Shown: positions 7,701 to 17,260, counted from the first letter of the stretch. The stretch is DNA of 64,000 nucleotides from an uncultured Collinsella sp. (GCA_900540945.1 UQHQ01000001.1:91787-155786), one strand, 5' to 3'. The notes: generated by a model not told the origin, from the sequence alone. Program-made: numbers and translations.

Positions 7701-8237
7701 ATGTCTAAGCGTTGGTACGTCGTTCACACTTACTCTGGATACGAGAACCGCGTTAAGTCCGATCTCGAGCATCGCATCGAGACCATGGGCATGCAGGACC
7801 GTATCTTTGATATCGAGATTCCTATGGAGCGCGTCACCGAGATCAAAGAGGGTGGCAAGCGCGAGACCAAGGATTCCAAGATCTTCCCGGGTTATGTCCT
7901 GGTTCGCATGGAGATGGATGACGATGCGTGGACGTGTGTTCGCAACACGCCCGGTGTCACCGGTTTCCTGGGCGGCAATGGCAAGCCCGCTCCGCTTTCC
8001 CGCGACGAGTACAATAAGATGACTCGTCGTCCCGGTAAGGGCGATTCGCCCAAGCGCACCTCGGTTGATATTGAGGTCGGCACGTCCGTCCGCGTCACTG
8101 ATGGCCCGCTTACCGACTTCGATGGCAAGGTCTCCGAGGTTAACACCGAGGCAGGCAAGCTGAAGGTCACCCTGATGATCTTTGGCCGTGAGACGCCGGT
8201 CGAGCTCGACTTTAACCAGGTCGCTGTCATCGCTTAA
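7701..8237 (+). CDS. nusG: Transcription termination/antitermination factor NusG
   Basis: The 178 residues hold the NGN domain, beginning [16 protein letters not shown], and a C-terminal KOW domain ([18 protein letters not shown]). NusG binds the RNA polymerase clamp and couples it to Rho or ribosomal S10. It is coupled to secE with a 3-nt gap and probably shares the secE ribosome supply. The length is standard. Confidence 0.97.
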   Translation: MSKRWYVVHTYSGYENRVKSDLEHRIETMGMQDRIFDIEIPMERVTEIKEGGKRETKDSKIFPGYVLVRMEMDDDAWTCVRNTPGVTGFLGGNGKPAPLSRDEYNKMTRRPGKGDSPKRTSVDIEVGTSVRVTDGPLTDFDGKVSEVNTEAGKLKVTLMIFGRETPVELDFNQVAVIA

Positions 8238-8357
8238 GTTTTCGTCCGTTCGCGCGAGCGTGCTTCTTCTGTGACTGCTCATCTCAGGAGTGCTTCTAAC
8301 ACGTGCGTGCTTACGATATAGCAAGTACTTCACACTCGTGATTCGAAAGGAATGACC

Positions 8358-8786
8358 ATGGCTGAGAAGAAGGTTGCCAACGTCATTAAGCTCCAGATTC
8401 CTGCTGGTGCAGCTAACCCCGCTCCTCCCGTCGGCCCCGCCCTGGGCGCAGCTGGCGTGAACATCATGCAGTTCTGCCAGGCCTTTAACGCCGAGACGCA
8501 GGACAAGAAGGGCGACATCATCCCCGTTGAGATCACTGTCTACGAGGATAAGTCCTTCTCCTTCATCACCAAGACCCCGCCGGCGGCTCACCTCATCAAG
8601 AAGGAGCTGAACCTCAAGTCTGGTTCCGCTAAGCCCCAGGCCGACAAGGTTGGTCAGCTCTCCCAGGAGCAGCTCACCAAGATCGCCGAGATCAAGATGC
8701 CGGACCTCAATGCCAACGACATTGACGCCGCCAAGAAGATCATCGCCGGTACCGCCCGTTCCATGGGCGTCACCATCGCTGAGTAG
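8358..8786 (+). CDS. rplK: 50S ribosomal protein L11
   Basis: Forms the GTPase-centre stalk base with 23S rRNA. The N-terminal domain has the [20 protein letters not shown] proline-rich segment. The C-terminal rRNA-binding domain ends SMGVTIAE. I place the start at ATG 8358, 7 nt behind AAAGG. An upstream ATG at 8352 overlaps that site and would add two residues. The 114-nt gap after nusG has no clear terminator, so the genes may be co-transcribed. Confidence 0.97.
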   Translation: MAEKKVANVIKLQIPAGAANPAPPVGPALGAAGVNIMQFCQAFNAETQDKKGDIIPVEITVYEDKSFSFITKTPPAAHLIKKELNLKSGSAKPQADKVGQLSQEQLTKIAEIKMPDLNANDIDAAKKIIAGTARSMGVTIAE

Positions 8787-8903
8787 CGATTTCTTTTGGT
8801 AACGACGGGTGCTCCAACCGGGGCGCCCGTTAAATGTGTGCAATAGGGCACACGATACGATGTGGGAGGGCTCGCGCCCGTTTAACCACAGGAGGTAATG
8901 CAC

Positions 8904-9611
8904 ATGGCTAAGCATGGTAAGAGCTATAACGCCGCTGCCGAGAAGATCGACCGCGCCGCGCTCTACACCCCCCTTCAGGCTGCCAAGCTCATCAAGGAGC
9001 TCGACACCGCCAAGTTCGACGAGACCGTCGAGGCCCACTTCCGTCTGGGCGTCGATACTCGTAAGGCCGACCAGAACATCCGCGGCTCCATCTCCCTGCC
9101 CCACGGCACCGGCAAGACCATTCGTGTTGCCGTCTTCGCCGAGGGCGAGAAGGCCCGCGAGGCCGAGGCTGCCGGCGCCGACATCATCGGTTCCGACGAG
9201 CTCGTCGCCCAGATCCAGAAGGGCGAGATCAACTTCGACGCCGCTATCGCTACGCCGAACATGATGGCCAAGGTTGGCCGCATCGGTAAGATCCTTGGTC
9301 CCCGCGGCCTCATGCCGAACCCTAAGCTCGGCACCGTGACCATGGACGTCGCCAAGATGGTCTCCGAGCTCAAGGCCGGCCGCGTTGAGTATCGCGCCGA
9401 CCGCTACGGCATCTGCCACGTGCCCCTGGGCAAGAAGTCCTTCTCCGAGCAGCAGCTCGTCGAGAACTACGCTGCCCTGTACACCGAGATCCTGCGCGTC
9501 AAGCCCTCTTCTGCTAAGGGCAAGTACGTTAAGTCCATCTCCGTGTCTTCCACCATGGGCCCTGGCATCAAGGTTGATCCCGCTATCCAGCGCGACTTCC
9601 TGGCTGAGTAA
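8904..9611 (+). CDS. rplA: 50S ribosomal protein L1
   Basis: L1 of normal length (235 residues), with the conserved [21 protein letters not shown] segment in the RNA-binding domain. It forms the L1 stalk, and in many bacteria it represses its own operon by binding the leader. The start is ATG 8904, 8 nt after GGAGG, rather than the ATG at 8898. It is followed by a strong terminator instead of rplJ. The partner pair rplJ-rplL is 21 kb away. Confidence 0.97.
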   Translation: MAKHGKSYNAAAEKIDRAALYTPLQAAKLIKELDTAKFDETVEAHFRLGVDTRKADQNIRGSISLPHGTGKTIRVAVFAEGEKAREAEAAGADIIGSDELVAQIQKGEINFDAAIATPNMMAKVGRIGKILGPRGLMPNPKLGTVTMDVAKMVSELKAGRVEYRADRYGICHVPLGKKSFSEQQLVENYAALYTEILRVKPSSAKGKYVKSISVSSTMGPGIKVDPAIQRDFLAE

Positions 9612-9647
9612 CTTTTAGTTACTGCCTGAGCAAAGCAAGCATTGCTA

Positions 9648-9686
9648 AAGAAACCCGGTTCTGTCTCGTGCAGGACCGGGTTTCTT
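9648..9686 (+). terminator. Terminator of rplK-rplA
   Basis: The 12-bp stem AAGAAACCCGGT/ACCGGGTTTCTT ends the secE-rplA block. It could also act on transcripts from the other strand. Confidence 0.8.
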
Positions 9687-9698
9687 GCTATCGCGTTA

Positions 9699-9738
9699 AA
9701 ACCACCTTAAAGGGGACAGTGCCCCCTTTAAGGTGGTT
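9699..9738. repeat. REP-like hairpin (CCACC type, variant)
   Basis: AACCACCTTAAAGGGG and CCCCTTTAAGGTGGTT form a near-perfect stem with a short ACAGTGC-type loop. It resembles the hairpins at 12416, 15396 and 58948 in its CCACC/GGTGG ends and its GACAG/CTGTC centre. Its right end supplies the TAA stop of the reverse-strand gene that ends at 9737. Confidence 0.65.
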
Positions 9739-10447
9739 ACCAGGGTGTTCTAGCGGTTGAGGACTCGATAGCCTCGTGGCGCTTGAGTTCGCGACGCATG
9801 GTTTGCGAATTGAGCCAGGCTGCCTGCCAGCCACGGATGGGGTAGCGCGCTTCGTCCAGCTCAAACTGCGTATAGCCGCAGGCGTTGATGATCGTTGCCC
9901 CGCATGCGTGCTGACGCTCACGTTGAAAGTCGCGACCATAGCATTGGTGCACATGCCCGTGCACCATGTAGTCGGGATTCCAGGACTCGAGCGCTGTGTT
10001 AAAGCATTCGAATCCTCGATGTGGCAGATCGTCCAGATCGCCCACGCCGGCGGCGGGCGCATGGGTGAGCAATATGTCGCAGCCGCCGACCATCTTCACT
10101 TTGCGGGACAGCTTTCGCACGCGCTTGGCCATCTCGCGCTCGGTGTACATGTTGGCGCCATCTCGATAGCGCATGGAGCCGCCAAGGCCTGCAATGCGGA
10201 CGCCGCGGTACACGTAGACAGCGTCTTCGACACAGATGCAGCCACCTGGTGCATGACGCGCATAGCGGTCATCGTGATTGCCTCGCACGTAGATGAGCGG
10301 TCTGTTGATGACCGTGACCAAAAACTCAAGATAGTCCGGGTCCAGATCACCAGCGGACAAAATCAGGTCGACACCCTCAAAGCGTTCTTTGCGAAAGCAC
10401 TCCCAAAGGCATCGTTCTTCGGTATCGGCTATGGCAAGGATTTTCAT
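9737..10447 (-). CDS. Calcineurin-like metallophosphoesterase
   Basis: A 236-residue single-domain phosphoesterase. The metal ligands can be followed in order: IAD at residues 6-8, GDLD at 33-36, GNHD at 56-59, THAP at 128-131 and HGHVH at 163-167. The usual DxH of motif 1 is here DTE, which loses one common ligand. There is no signal peptide, so it is cytoplasmic. Its ATG overlaps the stop of the upstream BMP-like gene (ATGA), so the two are translationally coupled. Substrate unknown; nucleotides or phosphodiesters are possible. The stop codon lies inside a REP hairpin. Confidence 0.85.
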   Translation of the reverse strand: MKILAIADTEERCLWECFRKERFEGVDLILSAGDLDPDYLEFLVTVINRPLIYVRGNHDDRYARHAPGGCICVEDAVYVYRGVRIAGLGGSMRYRDGANMYTEREMAKRVRKLSRKVKMVGGCDILLTHAPAAGVGDLDDLPHRGFECFNTALESWNPDYMVHGHVHQCYGRDFQRERQHACGATIINACGYTQFELDEARYPIRGWQAAWLNSQTMRRELKRHEAIESSTARTPW

Positions 10448-12360
10448 AGGGCGCGGACCTTCGGCTCATCGTCGGGCTGCGGAATGGTGCCCACCACGTT
10501 GTCTGCCAGCCAGTCCATCTCGACGATTTGCGTGCTCGGCAGCGGGGGAAAGCCTTCGATCTGCACCACGCCGTCTTGGCTATGGAGCTCGCCGCCAAAT
10601 GGATTGATGGAGCCCTCGACAATGCCATTGCGCAGTAGCTGAACGAGCTTGCGCGTCTGATAGGGCAGGCCTGGAGCGTAGCGAATATCGATAACGCCCG
10701 AACTCATGCCATACCAGTAGTTGACGGCGCGAACCTGGTTGTCGTCACTGGTCTCATCCCAGGTGCCATGCAGCAGGCTTCGCACGATAAGCTCGTAGTA
10801 ACGGCCCCAGTTCCATACCGGCATGGCAATGCCGGCAACCTTGCCATCGACCAAGCGGTGGAGTCCGTAGGCCGTGGGGTCTTCGAGCGGCTTTGACATG
10901 TCGGCGCCGGACATGACGCTTACACCTTCGCGGCGCATGGCGTCGGCAAGGCCTCCGGCGGGCACATCGCCCCAGGTCAGGATAATTTGCGCGCGGGGGT
11001 CGAGCAGCGAGGCGCCAATCGCAAAGGCGTTGATCTCGCTGAGTGCGCCCGAGGCGAAGACCGACGCGTGGTAACCGATGCGGTGGTTGTCCGCCATGCT
11101 GGCCGCAAGGGCGCCCAGGAGGAACTTGGCCTCGTACATCTTTCCAAAGTACGAACGGACGCTTTGGTGGGGAAGGCCGATAGAACAGTTAAGGAACCGA
11201 ACCTGGGGATACTCAACGGCTGCCCTGAGCGTGTATTCCATCAGGCGGTGCGAGGTCGAGAAGATGACGCTGTCTCCATGTTTGACAGCCGTTTCCACGG
11301 CGGCGTAGAACACGTCCGGATCGTGGCAGTCCTCGAACGCCTCGGTGCGCACGATACCGCCAAAGTGCTCATCGAGATACTGACGCCCTTGGTCGTGCAG
11401 GCTGTCCCAGCTCGACGTCGCACAGGGGAACTCATGGATAAAGGCGATGCGCAGGGGATTGGCCGCCGAATAGACGGTCTTGCCCATAAAGAAGTTGAGC
11501 ACGCCGGAGGTGGACTTGGCGGGTGACTCTTCCTCATCGACGCTCGGTGCTTCGACAAGATCGACCTTGTCCTCGTTATTTTTGCCGGCAATGACCAGCT
11601 CACGCCAAATCTTACACAGGCGGTTTACGACGATATCCGTCGGCGTATCCAGCAGGCGGTCCTGGTTGTACACATTGAGGTAGACGAGCATGGCGTCGGC
11701 GGGCGTAATGTCCAGGTGGTCGCCGCCCGCGCGAAGGTAGGCGCGCTTAAAGAGCAGGAAGGTGTGGCGCAGGTAGTCGACCTTTTTCTGCGGCCATTTT
11801 TCGATAAGGTCCTGACCGAGCATCTTGGCGAGCGTCTCGTAGCTTCCCTCGCGCGAGAACTCGATCTCGTATAGGGGGCAGACGCGCCAAAACGCGCAGA
11901 ACTCACCGTACAGGCGGCTTTCGACGGAATCCCATGTGCCTGGGTAGAGACGGGTGACCTTGGCCGAAACCGTCGGGGCGTCCAGGAATTTGAGGACACT
12001 GACGCGCTTGTTGCCCTCTTGGACGTAAAACCGATGCATGAACTCGGTGACGATGACGGGATCGCGATAGCCCTCGGTCACCTGGATGTCGTAGAGGTTG
12101 GACCACTTGCGGGCGAACTCCGTGCTAAACGGCAGCAAGGGCATAAAGTTGCATGAAAAGGCCGACTGACGGCCCTTGGTAACCGTACCGACGACCATTT
12201 CGAGTGGAATGTCTCTCAGGCCGACATTCTCTCGCTGGCCTAAGGGGAGCTGGGCAACCAAGCTATCGAGGTCCGTGAGATACGGATGCTCGCTTTGACT
12301 AATGGCGCGTCGACGTCCTTGCTCGCCGCGCTTGCGTGCTTGACGATAGGCCTCTTCCAT
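10444..12360 (-). CDS. Cytoplasmic protein with ParB-like N-domain and BMP/PnrA-like C-domain
   Basis: A 638-residue protein without signal peptide or lipobox. The N-terminal third includes VTEGYRDPVIVTEF followed by YVQEGNKRVSVLKFL, similar to the ParB/Srx-type motif. From about residue 305 (NPLRIAFIHEFP, then FLNCSIGLPHQSVRSYFGKMYEAKFLLGALA) it resembles the Bmp/PnrA purine-nucleoside binding family. That family is normally an exported lipoprotein of ABC importers. An intracellular nucleoside sensor is an inference. It forms an operon with the metallophosphoesterase by a 4-nt overlap. The start ATG follows GGGAGC. Confidence 0.65.
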   Translation of the reverse strand: MEEAYRQARKRGEQGRRRAISQSEHPYLTDLDSLVAQLPLGQRENVGLRDIPLEMVVGTVTKGRQSAFSCNFMPLLPFSTEFARKWSNLYDIQVTEGYRDPVIVTEFMHRFYVQEGNKRVSVLKFLDAPTVSAKVTRLYPGTWDSVESRLYGEFCAFWRVCPLYEIEFSREGSYETLAKMLGQDLIEKWPQKKVDYLRHTFLLFKRAYLRAGGDHLDITPADAMLVYLNVYNQDRLLDTPTDIVVNRLCKIWRELVIAGKNNEDKVDLVEAPSVDEEESPAKSTSGVLNFFMGKTVYSAANPLRIAFIHEFPCATSSWDSLHDQGRQYLDEHFGGIVRTEAFEDCHDPDVFYAAVETAVKHGDSVIFSTSHRLMEYTLRAAVEYPQVRFLNCSIGLPHQSVRSYFGKMYEAKFLLGALAASMADNHRIGYHASVFASGALSEINAFAIGASLLDPRAQIILTWGDVPAGGLADAMRREGVSVMSGADMSKPLEDPTAYGLHRLVDGKVAGIAMPVWNWGRYYELIVRSLLHGTWDETSDDNQVRAVNYWYGMSSGVIDIRYAPGLPYQTRKLVQLLRNGIVEGSINPFGGELHSQDGVVQIEGFPPLPSTQIVEMDWLADNVVGTIPQPDDEPKVRAL

Positions 12361-12415
12361 AGTTTTGCTCCCTTAGTCGTTTAAACAACTATATGAACCA
12401 TGGTATCACGAATGA

Positions 12416-12454
12416 AAACCACCACAAAGGTGCCTGTCCCCTTTGTGGTGGTTT
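12416..12454. repeat. REP-like hairpin, CCACCACAAAGG type, copy 1
   Basis: AAACCACCACAAAGG and CCTTTGTGGTGGTTT form a perfect 15-bp stem around loop TGCCTGTCC. The same element stands at 15396-15437 and, with two changes, at 58948-58986. The reverse-strand mscS stop codon (12453-12455) uses its edge. On the reverse strand it can serve as a terminator. Confidence 0.75.
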
Positions 12455-13220
12455 AGGCGATGATGGGGGCGATGGCGCGGATGCAGGCGTCGGCCGCCGT
12501 AAAGGTGGTGCTGTCGTCGCTGACGATAAAGATGATTTTGCCCTTAATGCCAAAGTCGCCGATCTCGCTAAAGAGCACGTAGGGTTCCTTGTCAAAGCCT
12601 GAGATGGGCGAGACGGCCGTTTTGGTGGCGCTGACGAGCTCGTCTGCTAGCACATCGAGCGATGCCCATTTGGAGGGGTCTTTGACCGCGACTGGGACGG
12701 CCACGCGCCCAAAGGGCATCAAATGCACGAGTGTGTTCTTGGAAATGTTGGAGTTGGGGACGATGACGGTCTGCCCGCAGGCATCTTCGATGGTCGTGTG
12801 GCGCCAAGTGATGTCCTGGACCACGCCCGACACGCCGCCGACCTCGATATTGTCGCCGGGCTTGATAATGCCCATAAAGGTCACCTGCATGCCGCCGATA
12901 AGGTTTGATAGCGTGTCCTGAAAGCCGAGCGAGATGGCGATGCCGCCGACGCCAAGAGCGGCGACGAGCGCGTTTGCGTTAATGCCAAAGCAGTTGTCGA
13001 GGATAAAGCTGCCGCCGATCACCCAGATGACGGCGCGCGCGATATTGATGAAGATACTCGATGCCGGAAGCGGGTTATCGTCGCGGTTGAGTAGGTGACG
13101 CAGAGTCTTGGATGCGACCTTGGCGGCGACGGCGGTGCCTATCGCCAAGATGACGGCCCAGATGGTGTTGTGGACCCACCGTTGCTCAAAGAAATGAAGA
13201 ATCGGCTCAAACAATTCCAT
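12453..13220 (-). CDS. Small mechanosensitive channel (MscS family)
   Basis: A 255-residue inner-membrane channel that releases solutes on osmotic downshock. Two membrane helices (residues about 16-36 and 58-78) are followed by the pore helix signature AALGVGGIAISLGFQDTLSN near residue 87. A beta-domain (GDNIEVGGVSGVVQDITWRHT) follows, and then the alpha/beta C-terminal domain. It has the length of short MscS. The start ATG follows AGGAGG. It is alone in its transcript. Confidence 0.93.
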   Translation of the reverse strand: MELFEPILHFFEQRWVHNTIWAVILAIGTAVAAKVASKTLRHLLNRDDNPLPASSIFINIARAVIWVIGGSFILDNCFGINANALVAALGVGGIAISLGFQDTLSNLIGGMQVTFMGIIKPGDNIEVGGVSGVVQDITWRHTTIEDACGQTVIVPNSNISKNTLVHLMPFGRVAVPVAVKDPSKWASLDVLADELVSATKTAVSPISGFDKEPYVLFSEIGDFGIKGKIIFIVSDDSTTFTAADACIRAIAPIIA

Positions 13221-13266
13221 GTAGGGAAAACCTCCTAATGATCATTCAACCATGATACCCACCAAA

Positions 13267-13295
13267 AAGCCCGTCCGATCACATCGGACGGGCTT
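13267..13295 (-). terminator. Terminator of the 5'-nucleotidase gene
   Basis: The 12-bp perfect stem AAGCCCGTCCGA/TCGGACGGGCTT is followed on the reverse strand by TTT, about 60 nt after that gene's stop. Confidence 0.85.
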
Positions 13296-13348
13296 CTGTG
13301 CTCGATATAAGGTTTGCACGGAGGGGCTGCAAGGCCCGGCGGTGTAGC

Positions 13349-15373
13349 TTAGCGGCGGCGCATCCAGATAATGCCGAGCATGATGACGATGATGCCGCCG
13401 ATGAGGCATGCGCCGACCACGGCCAGCGTGCGGTCTCCCGTTGCGACAAGCTTGCCGGTTGTCTTCTTGGCGCTGGTTTTCGTGGTCGTAGTAGTCGTGC
13501 CGGGCTTGGGCGAGGGCTTAGGCGTTGGATTCGGATTGGGCGTGGGGTCCACGGCTGCGGAGCTGAAGCTGATGGTGCCGGCGAGCCCGGCCATCTTGTT
13601 CTCCCAGTCGCTCTTCCCGATCAGCGCTCTGATCGCCGCCTCGCATGTGCCCCACTCGGTGCGCTTGGTGGCATTTGCGAAAGTGGGAAAGTCGGTCGTG
13701 TTGGTAATGATGTAGTTGTTGGTGGCGACGGTGTAGTTCTTGGCGGGATCGAGCGTGCTGCCATCCTTGGTGAGCGTGGCGCTCACAATGCGCTTGCCTT
13801 CGGGCTGCGTCCAATCAATCGTCACGTTAATGCCGCCAAAGGAGAGAACGCTGCCAGAGTCATCGCGCCACTTGTACTTGTCTTGCGCCTCCTGCTCGGT
13901 GTGGCCGGCTGCCACATAGGCTTGCTGAAGCTCGTAGCTGTCGTTGCAATCGTCGCTGATCTGCAGTGAGTGCTCAAGCGCTGCGAGGAAGTTTGCGCCG
14001 GTCATGCCCCAGGTCTCTACGGTGTTGCCATAGGGCGAGATGGCGACGACGTTGCCGGCGGTCACATCGCCCGCCGCGATGCCGCCGCGGATGCCGCCCG
14101 CGTTTTCGATGGCGAGGTCTGCCCCCGTCAGGGCAAGATAGGAGCCGCAGATAACATGCCCGATGGTCTGGGCTTTGGTGGCGTCGCCCGCTTTACTGGG
14201 ACGCAGATCGGTGGTGCGCACCATCTCCCAGCCATGCGTACCCGCGGCGTCCTCGCCGTAGAAATAGTTGGTGGAGGATGTGCCGAGCACCTTGTTCGAT
14301 TCGCTTTCAAAGGCATCGTCGAGTGGCTTGATTTTGTTGTTGCGAACCTCGTCAAGGATGTTCTGGTTGTTAGGGTCTGCCAAAAGGTCGTCGACGTCCT
14401 TGGCGGTGTAGAGCTTCTCGTCGCTGTCGCCTGCGGAGACCGTCACCATGTCGTCGTTGGTGGTTTCGGTACCCCTGGTGTCGTACTCATAGGGAATGGA
14501 AAGCAGACCAACCTCGGCAAAGGCGCTGCCTGCCTCGACGACGCGGACCGGCTTGCCGTCGGCCCCCGTCACGTTTTCGTCTAAGTTGATGTGCTCGTGG
14601 CCCGCGACCAGTGTATCGACCCCAACGAGCTTTGCGGCAAAGGTCTTGGCGTTGAGCGTGTGCGCGATGCAGACGATAACGTTGCAGCCCTCATCCTCGC
14701 GCAGTCGCTTGGCCTCGGCATTGATGGCGTCCGCCGCACCCGAGAACGACGTGCCCGCGACCAGGTCAGCGCGTAGCGAGGAGCCCAGCGACTCATCCAT
14801 GGCTCCGACGACGCCGACCTTAATCTTGTAGTTAAACGTGGGGCTGCCCTCGCCGTCCTTCCAAGTGCGATTGAGCGTCTTGGTGATGCTCGAGCTCCAT
14901 GCGCCGTTCGAGGACGTTGCATTCGCGCAGAGCATGGTGAAAGGTGTACTGGTGGCACCATTGCCGGCCATCGTGCGAAGCTTGTCCGCGCCGTAGCTCC
15001 AGTCATGGTTGCCCGGTGTGGTCGCGTCGTAGCCGTTTGCGTAGAAGGTGTTCATGAGTTCGGCGATGCTCTTGCCCTCGCTCATGGTGGCAAAGGACTG
15101 CCCGTGGAAGGTGTCGCCTGCATCGAGCAGAAAGTCGGGGGCGTTGCTTTGAGCGCTATAGAGAACCGCCAGCCCGTCAAAGCCAATGGTGCCCGTGCCC
15201 TTGCTTGCGTTGTAGCTGTACTTGTAGCTGCCGTGGATGTCGTTGGTGTGCATGACGGTTACGGCGCCGTCAATAGCGGCGGGCAGGTTCCCCGCGAAAG
15301 CGAGGCTTGGGATGCCTGTGAGCGCGCCGGCAAACAACGCGGCAGCTAACGCAAGGCGGGGGAGTCTTTTCAT
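13349..15373 (-). CDS. Cell-surface 5'-nucleotidase / UDP-sugar hydrolase (UshA type)
   Basis: Hydrolyses extracellular nucleotides to nucleosides. The signal peptide MKRLPRLALAAALFAGALTG is followed by the metallophosphatase domain (MHTNDIHGSY; GNHDWSYG; GHEHINL). A 5'-nucleotidase C-terminal domain comes next (ITNTTDFPTF region). The tail is a Pro/Thr/Lys-rich wall spacer ending LVATGD, a hydrophobic helix and RRR. This is the layout of a sortase anchor, but with VATGD in place of LPXTG. The start is ATG 15373, after AAGGAG. Further upstream in-frame codons have no ribosome site. Nucleosides released here could feed the nucleobase permease at the window's end, but that link is speculative. 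Confidence 0.9.
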   Translation of the reverse strand: MKRLPRLALAAALFAGALTGIPSLAFAGNLPAAIDGAVTVMHTNDIHGSYKYSYNASKGTGTIGFDGLAVLYSAQSNAPDFLLDAGDTFHGQSFATMSEGKSIAELMNTFYANGYDATTPGNHDWSYGADKLRTMAGNGATSTPFTMLCANATSSNGAWSSSITKTLNRTWKDGEGSPTFNYKIKVGVVGAMDESLGSSLRADLVAGTSFSGAADAINAEAKRLREDEGCNVIVCIAHTLNAKTFAAKLVGVDTLVAGHEHINLDENVTGADGKPVRVVEAGSAFAEVGLLSIPYEYDTRGTETTNDDMVTVSAGDSDEKLYTAKDVDDLLADPNNQNILDEVRNNKIKPLDDAFESESNKVLGTSSTNYFYGEDAAGTHGWEMVRTTDLRPSKAGDATKAQTIGHVICGSYLALTGADLAIENAGGIRGGIAAGDVTAGNVVAISPYGNTVETWGMTGANFLAALEHSLQISDDCNDSYELQQAYVAAGHTEQEAQDKYKWRDDSGSVLSFGGINVTIDWTQPEGKRIVSATLTKDGSTLDPAKNYTVATNNYIITNTTDFPTFANATKRTEWGTCEAAIRALIGKSDWENKMAGLAGTISFSSAAVDPTPNPNPTPKPSPKPGTTTTTTKTSAKKTTGKLVATGDRTLAVVGACLIGGIIVIMLGIIWMRRR

Positions 15374-15395
15374 GGCCGTCTCCTTACTCTTTAAC

Positions 15396-15437
15396 AAAAA
15401 CCACCACAAAGGTGCCTGTCCCCTTTGTGGTGGTTTT
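15396..15437. repeat. REP-like hairpin, CCACCACAAAGG type, copy 2
   Basis: AAAACCACCACAAAGG pairs with CCTTTGTGGTGGTTTT around loop TGCCTGTCC. It lies between the ABC ATPase stop (15446) and the promoter region of the 5'-nucleotidase gene. Confidence 0.75.
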
Positions 15438-15445
15438 CTAGGTCG

Positions 15446-16240
15446 TTAGCTCAGCAGCATGCGGTCGTTGGCGAGCTCGCCGCCCGAGACCTCCTCGAAC
15501 TTCTGCAGCAGGTCGGCAACGGTGAGCGACTTCTTCTCATCGCCTGCCACGTCGTAGATCACGTGACCCTCGTGCATCATGATCAGACGATTGCCCAGAC
15601 GGATGGCGTCGTTCATGTTATGCGTGACCATGAGCGTGGTCAGGTGATGTTCGTCGACGATTTCCTCGGTCAGATTGAGCACCTTAGAGGCCGTCTTGGG
15701 GTCGAGCGCCGCGGTGTGCTCGTCGAGCAGCAGCAGGCGTGGCTTGGTGAGCGTGGCCATGAGCAGGGTGAGTGCCTGGCGCTGGCCACCCGAAAGCAGA
15801 CCGACCTTGGCGTTGAGGCGCGTGTCCAGACCAAGGTCCAGGCGCTTGAGCAGCTCAACGTACTCGTCCTTCTCGGCCTTGGTGACGCCCCACGAAAGAC
15901 CGCGATGCTGGCCGCGACGCTTGGCGAGGGCCAGGTTCTCGGCAATTTGCATGTCGGCTGCGGTGCCGCGCATGGGGTCCTGGAACACGCGGCCCAGGTA
16001 CTTGGCGCGCTGTGACTCGCTCAGACGCGAGATGTCGGTGCCGTCGAGCTCGATAACGCCCGAATCGAGCGGATACACGCCGGCGATCATGTTGAGCAGC
16101 GTGGACTTGCCGGCGCCGTTGCCGCCGATCACGGTTACAAAGTCGCCATCATTGAGGGTAAGGTCGACGCCGGTGAGCGCGCGCTTCTCGGTGACGGTGC
16201 CCTTATTAAAGGTCTTCTTGACGTGCGAGAGCTTAAGCAT
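15446..16240 (-). CDS. ABC transporter ATP-binding protein (TrpXYZ-type importer)
   Basis: Walker A GGNGAGKST, Q-loop VFQDPM, signature LLSGGQRQALTL, Walker B RLLLLDEHTAALDP and switch His in VTHN. The start at ATG 16240 overlaps the permease stop by 8 nt, so the two are coupled. The set of one binding protein, one permease and one ATPase matches the amino-acid importers annotated as TrpX-TrpY-TrpZ. The substrate is not shown by the sequence. Confidence 0.9.
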   Translation of the reverse strand: MLKLSHVKKTFNKGTVTEKRALTGVDLTLNDGDFVTVIGGNGAGKSTLLNMIAGVYPLDSGVIELDGTDISRLSESQRAKYLGRVFQDPMRGTAADMQIAENLALAKRRGQHRGLSWGVTKAEKDEYVELLKRLDLGLDTRLNAKVGLLSGGQRQALTLLMATLTKPRLLLLDEHTAALDPKTASKVLNLTEEIVDEHHLTTLMVTHNMNDAIRLGNRLIMMHEGHVIYDVAGDEKKSLTVADLLQKFEEVSGGELANDRMLLS

Positions 16241-17156
16241 CTGCCTCATCCCCCTTCGTGTAGGAGCTGCGGAGCTTATAGCGCTCCCAAACCACGGGCA
16301 CACACAGGGCCACGGCGACGATCACGGCGGAAAGCAGCTTCATGTCGTTGGCGTCCATGCCCAACTGCAGCACGATGGCGCGGATGAGGAAGTACACCAC
16401 GGAGCCAAAGACGGCGGAGGCAAGACGGACGCTAAACTGCGTGAGGCCGCCGGGCAGCAGGCGACCGAGCACCTCGCCGATAACAATGGCGGCAAGACCG
16501 ATAACGATGGCACCGGTACCCATGCCAATGTCGGCGTACTTCTGGCTCTGGCAGATGAGCGCGCCCGAAAGGCCGATGAGGGCGTTGGAGAGCACGAGGG
16601 CGATCATCTTGGTGGAGTTGGTGTTGACGCCCAGAGCGCGGATCATGTACTCGTTGTTGCCGGTGGCGCGCAGCGCCGAGCCGATCTCGGTGCCAAAGAA
16701 CCAATACAGGATGGCAACGATAGCCACAGCGAGCAAGATGCCCAGGATGATGGCGACGGTGGACTGCGGCAGGCCCGTCATGTTGCTGACAGACGAGAAG
16801 ATAGTGCCCTTGGCAAGGATGGGCGTATTGGATTTGCCCATGATGCGCAGGTTGATGGACCACAGGCTGATCTGGGTGAGGATTCCGGCGAGGATCGCGG
16901 GAATCTCAAAGACCGTGGTCAAAATGCCCGTGACCGCGCCCGCGATGGCGCCGGCGCACATGCCAGCCAGCACGGCGAGCAGCGGGTCGACGTTGTTATT
17001 GACGATGAGCACGGCGCAGACGCAGCCGCCGAGGGCAAAGCTGCCGTCGCAGGTCATATCGGGGATGTCGAGCAGGCGGAACGTGATAAACACACCAAGC
17101 ACCATAATGCCCCAGAGGACGCCCTGCGAAACGGCGCCCTGCAATGCAATAAGCAT
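16233..17156 (-). CDS. ABC transporter permease (TrpXYZ type)
   Basis: A 307-residue integral membrane protein with about eight hydrophobic helices. It starts MLIALQGAVSQGVLWGIMVLG, followed by FRLLDIPDMTCDGSFALGG. This FRxxDxPDxTxDGSF pattern is typical of permeases partnered with TrpX-like binding proteins. The ATG follows AGGAGG at 8 nt. It overlaps the ATPase gene downstream and is separated from the binding-protein gene by a hairpin. Confidence 0.88.
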   Translation of the reverse strand: MLIALQGAVSQGVLWGIMVLGVFITFRLLDIPDMTCDGSFALGGCVCAVLIVNNNVDPLLAVLAGMCAGAIAGAVTGILTTVFEIPAILAGILTQISLWSINLRIMGKSNTPILAKGTIFSSVSNMTGLPQSTVAIILGILLAVAIVAILYWFFGTEIGSALRATGNNEYMIRALGVNTNSTKMIALVLSNALIGLSGALICQSQKYADIGMGTGAIVIGLAAIVIGEVLGRLLPGGLTQFSVRLASAVFGSVVYFLIRAIVLQLGMDANDMKLLSAVIVAVALCVPVVWERYKLRSSYTKGDEADA

Positions 17157-17260
17157 GCTTCATACCTCCTAGGATAGGGTGGACACGTGAGTCACCATGA
17201 TAGCGGTAACAATGCATAAAAGAGCTGCGGCCGGATGTTTTGTCTCATCCGTAACAAGCA

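Noticed and set aside
8787..8903. Possible L1-binding mimic of 23S rRNA between rplK and rplA
   Set aside because: There is a GC-rich stem-like segment, but I could not match it to the conserved L1 target.
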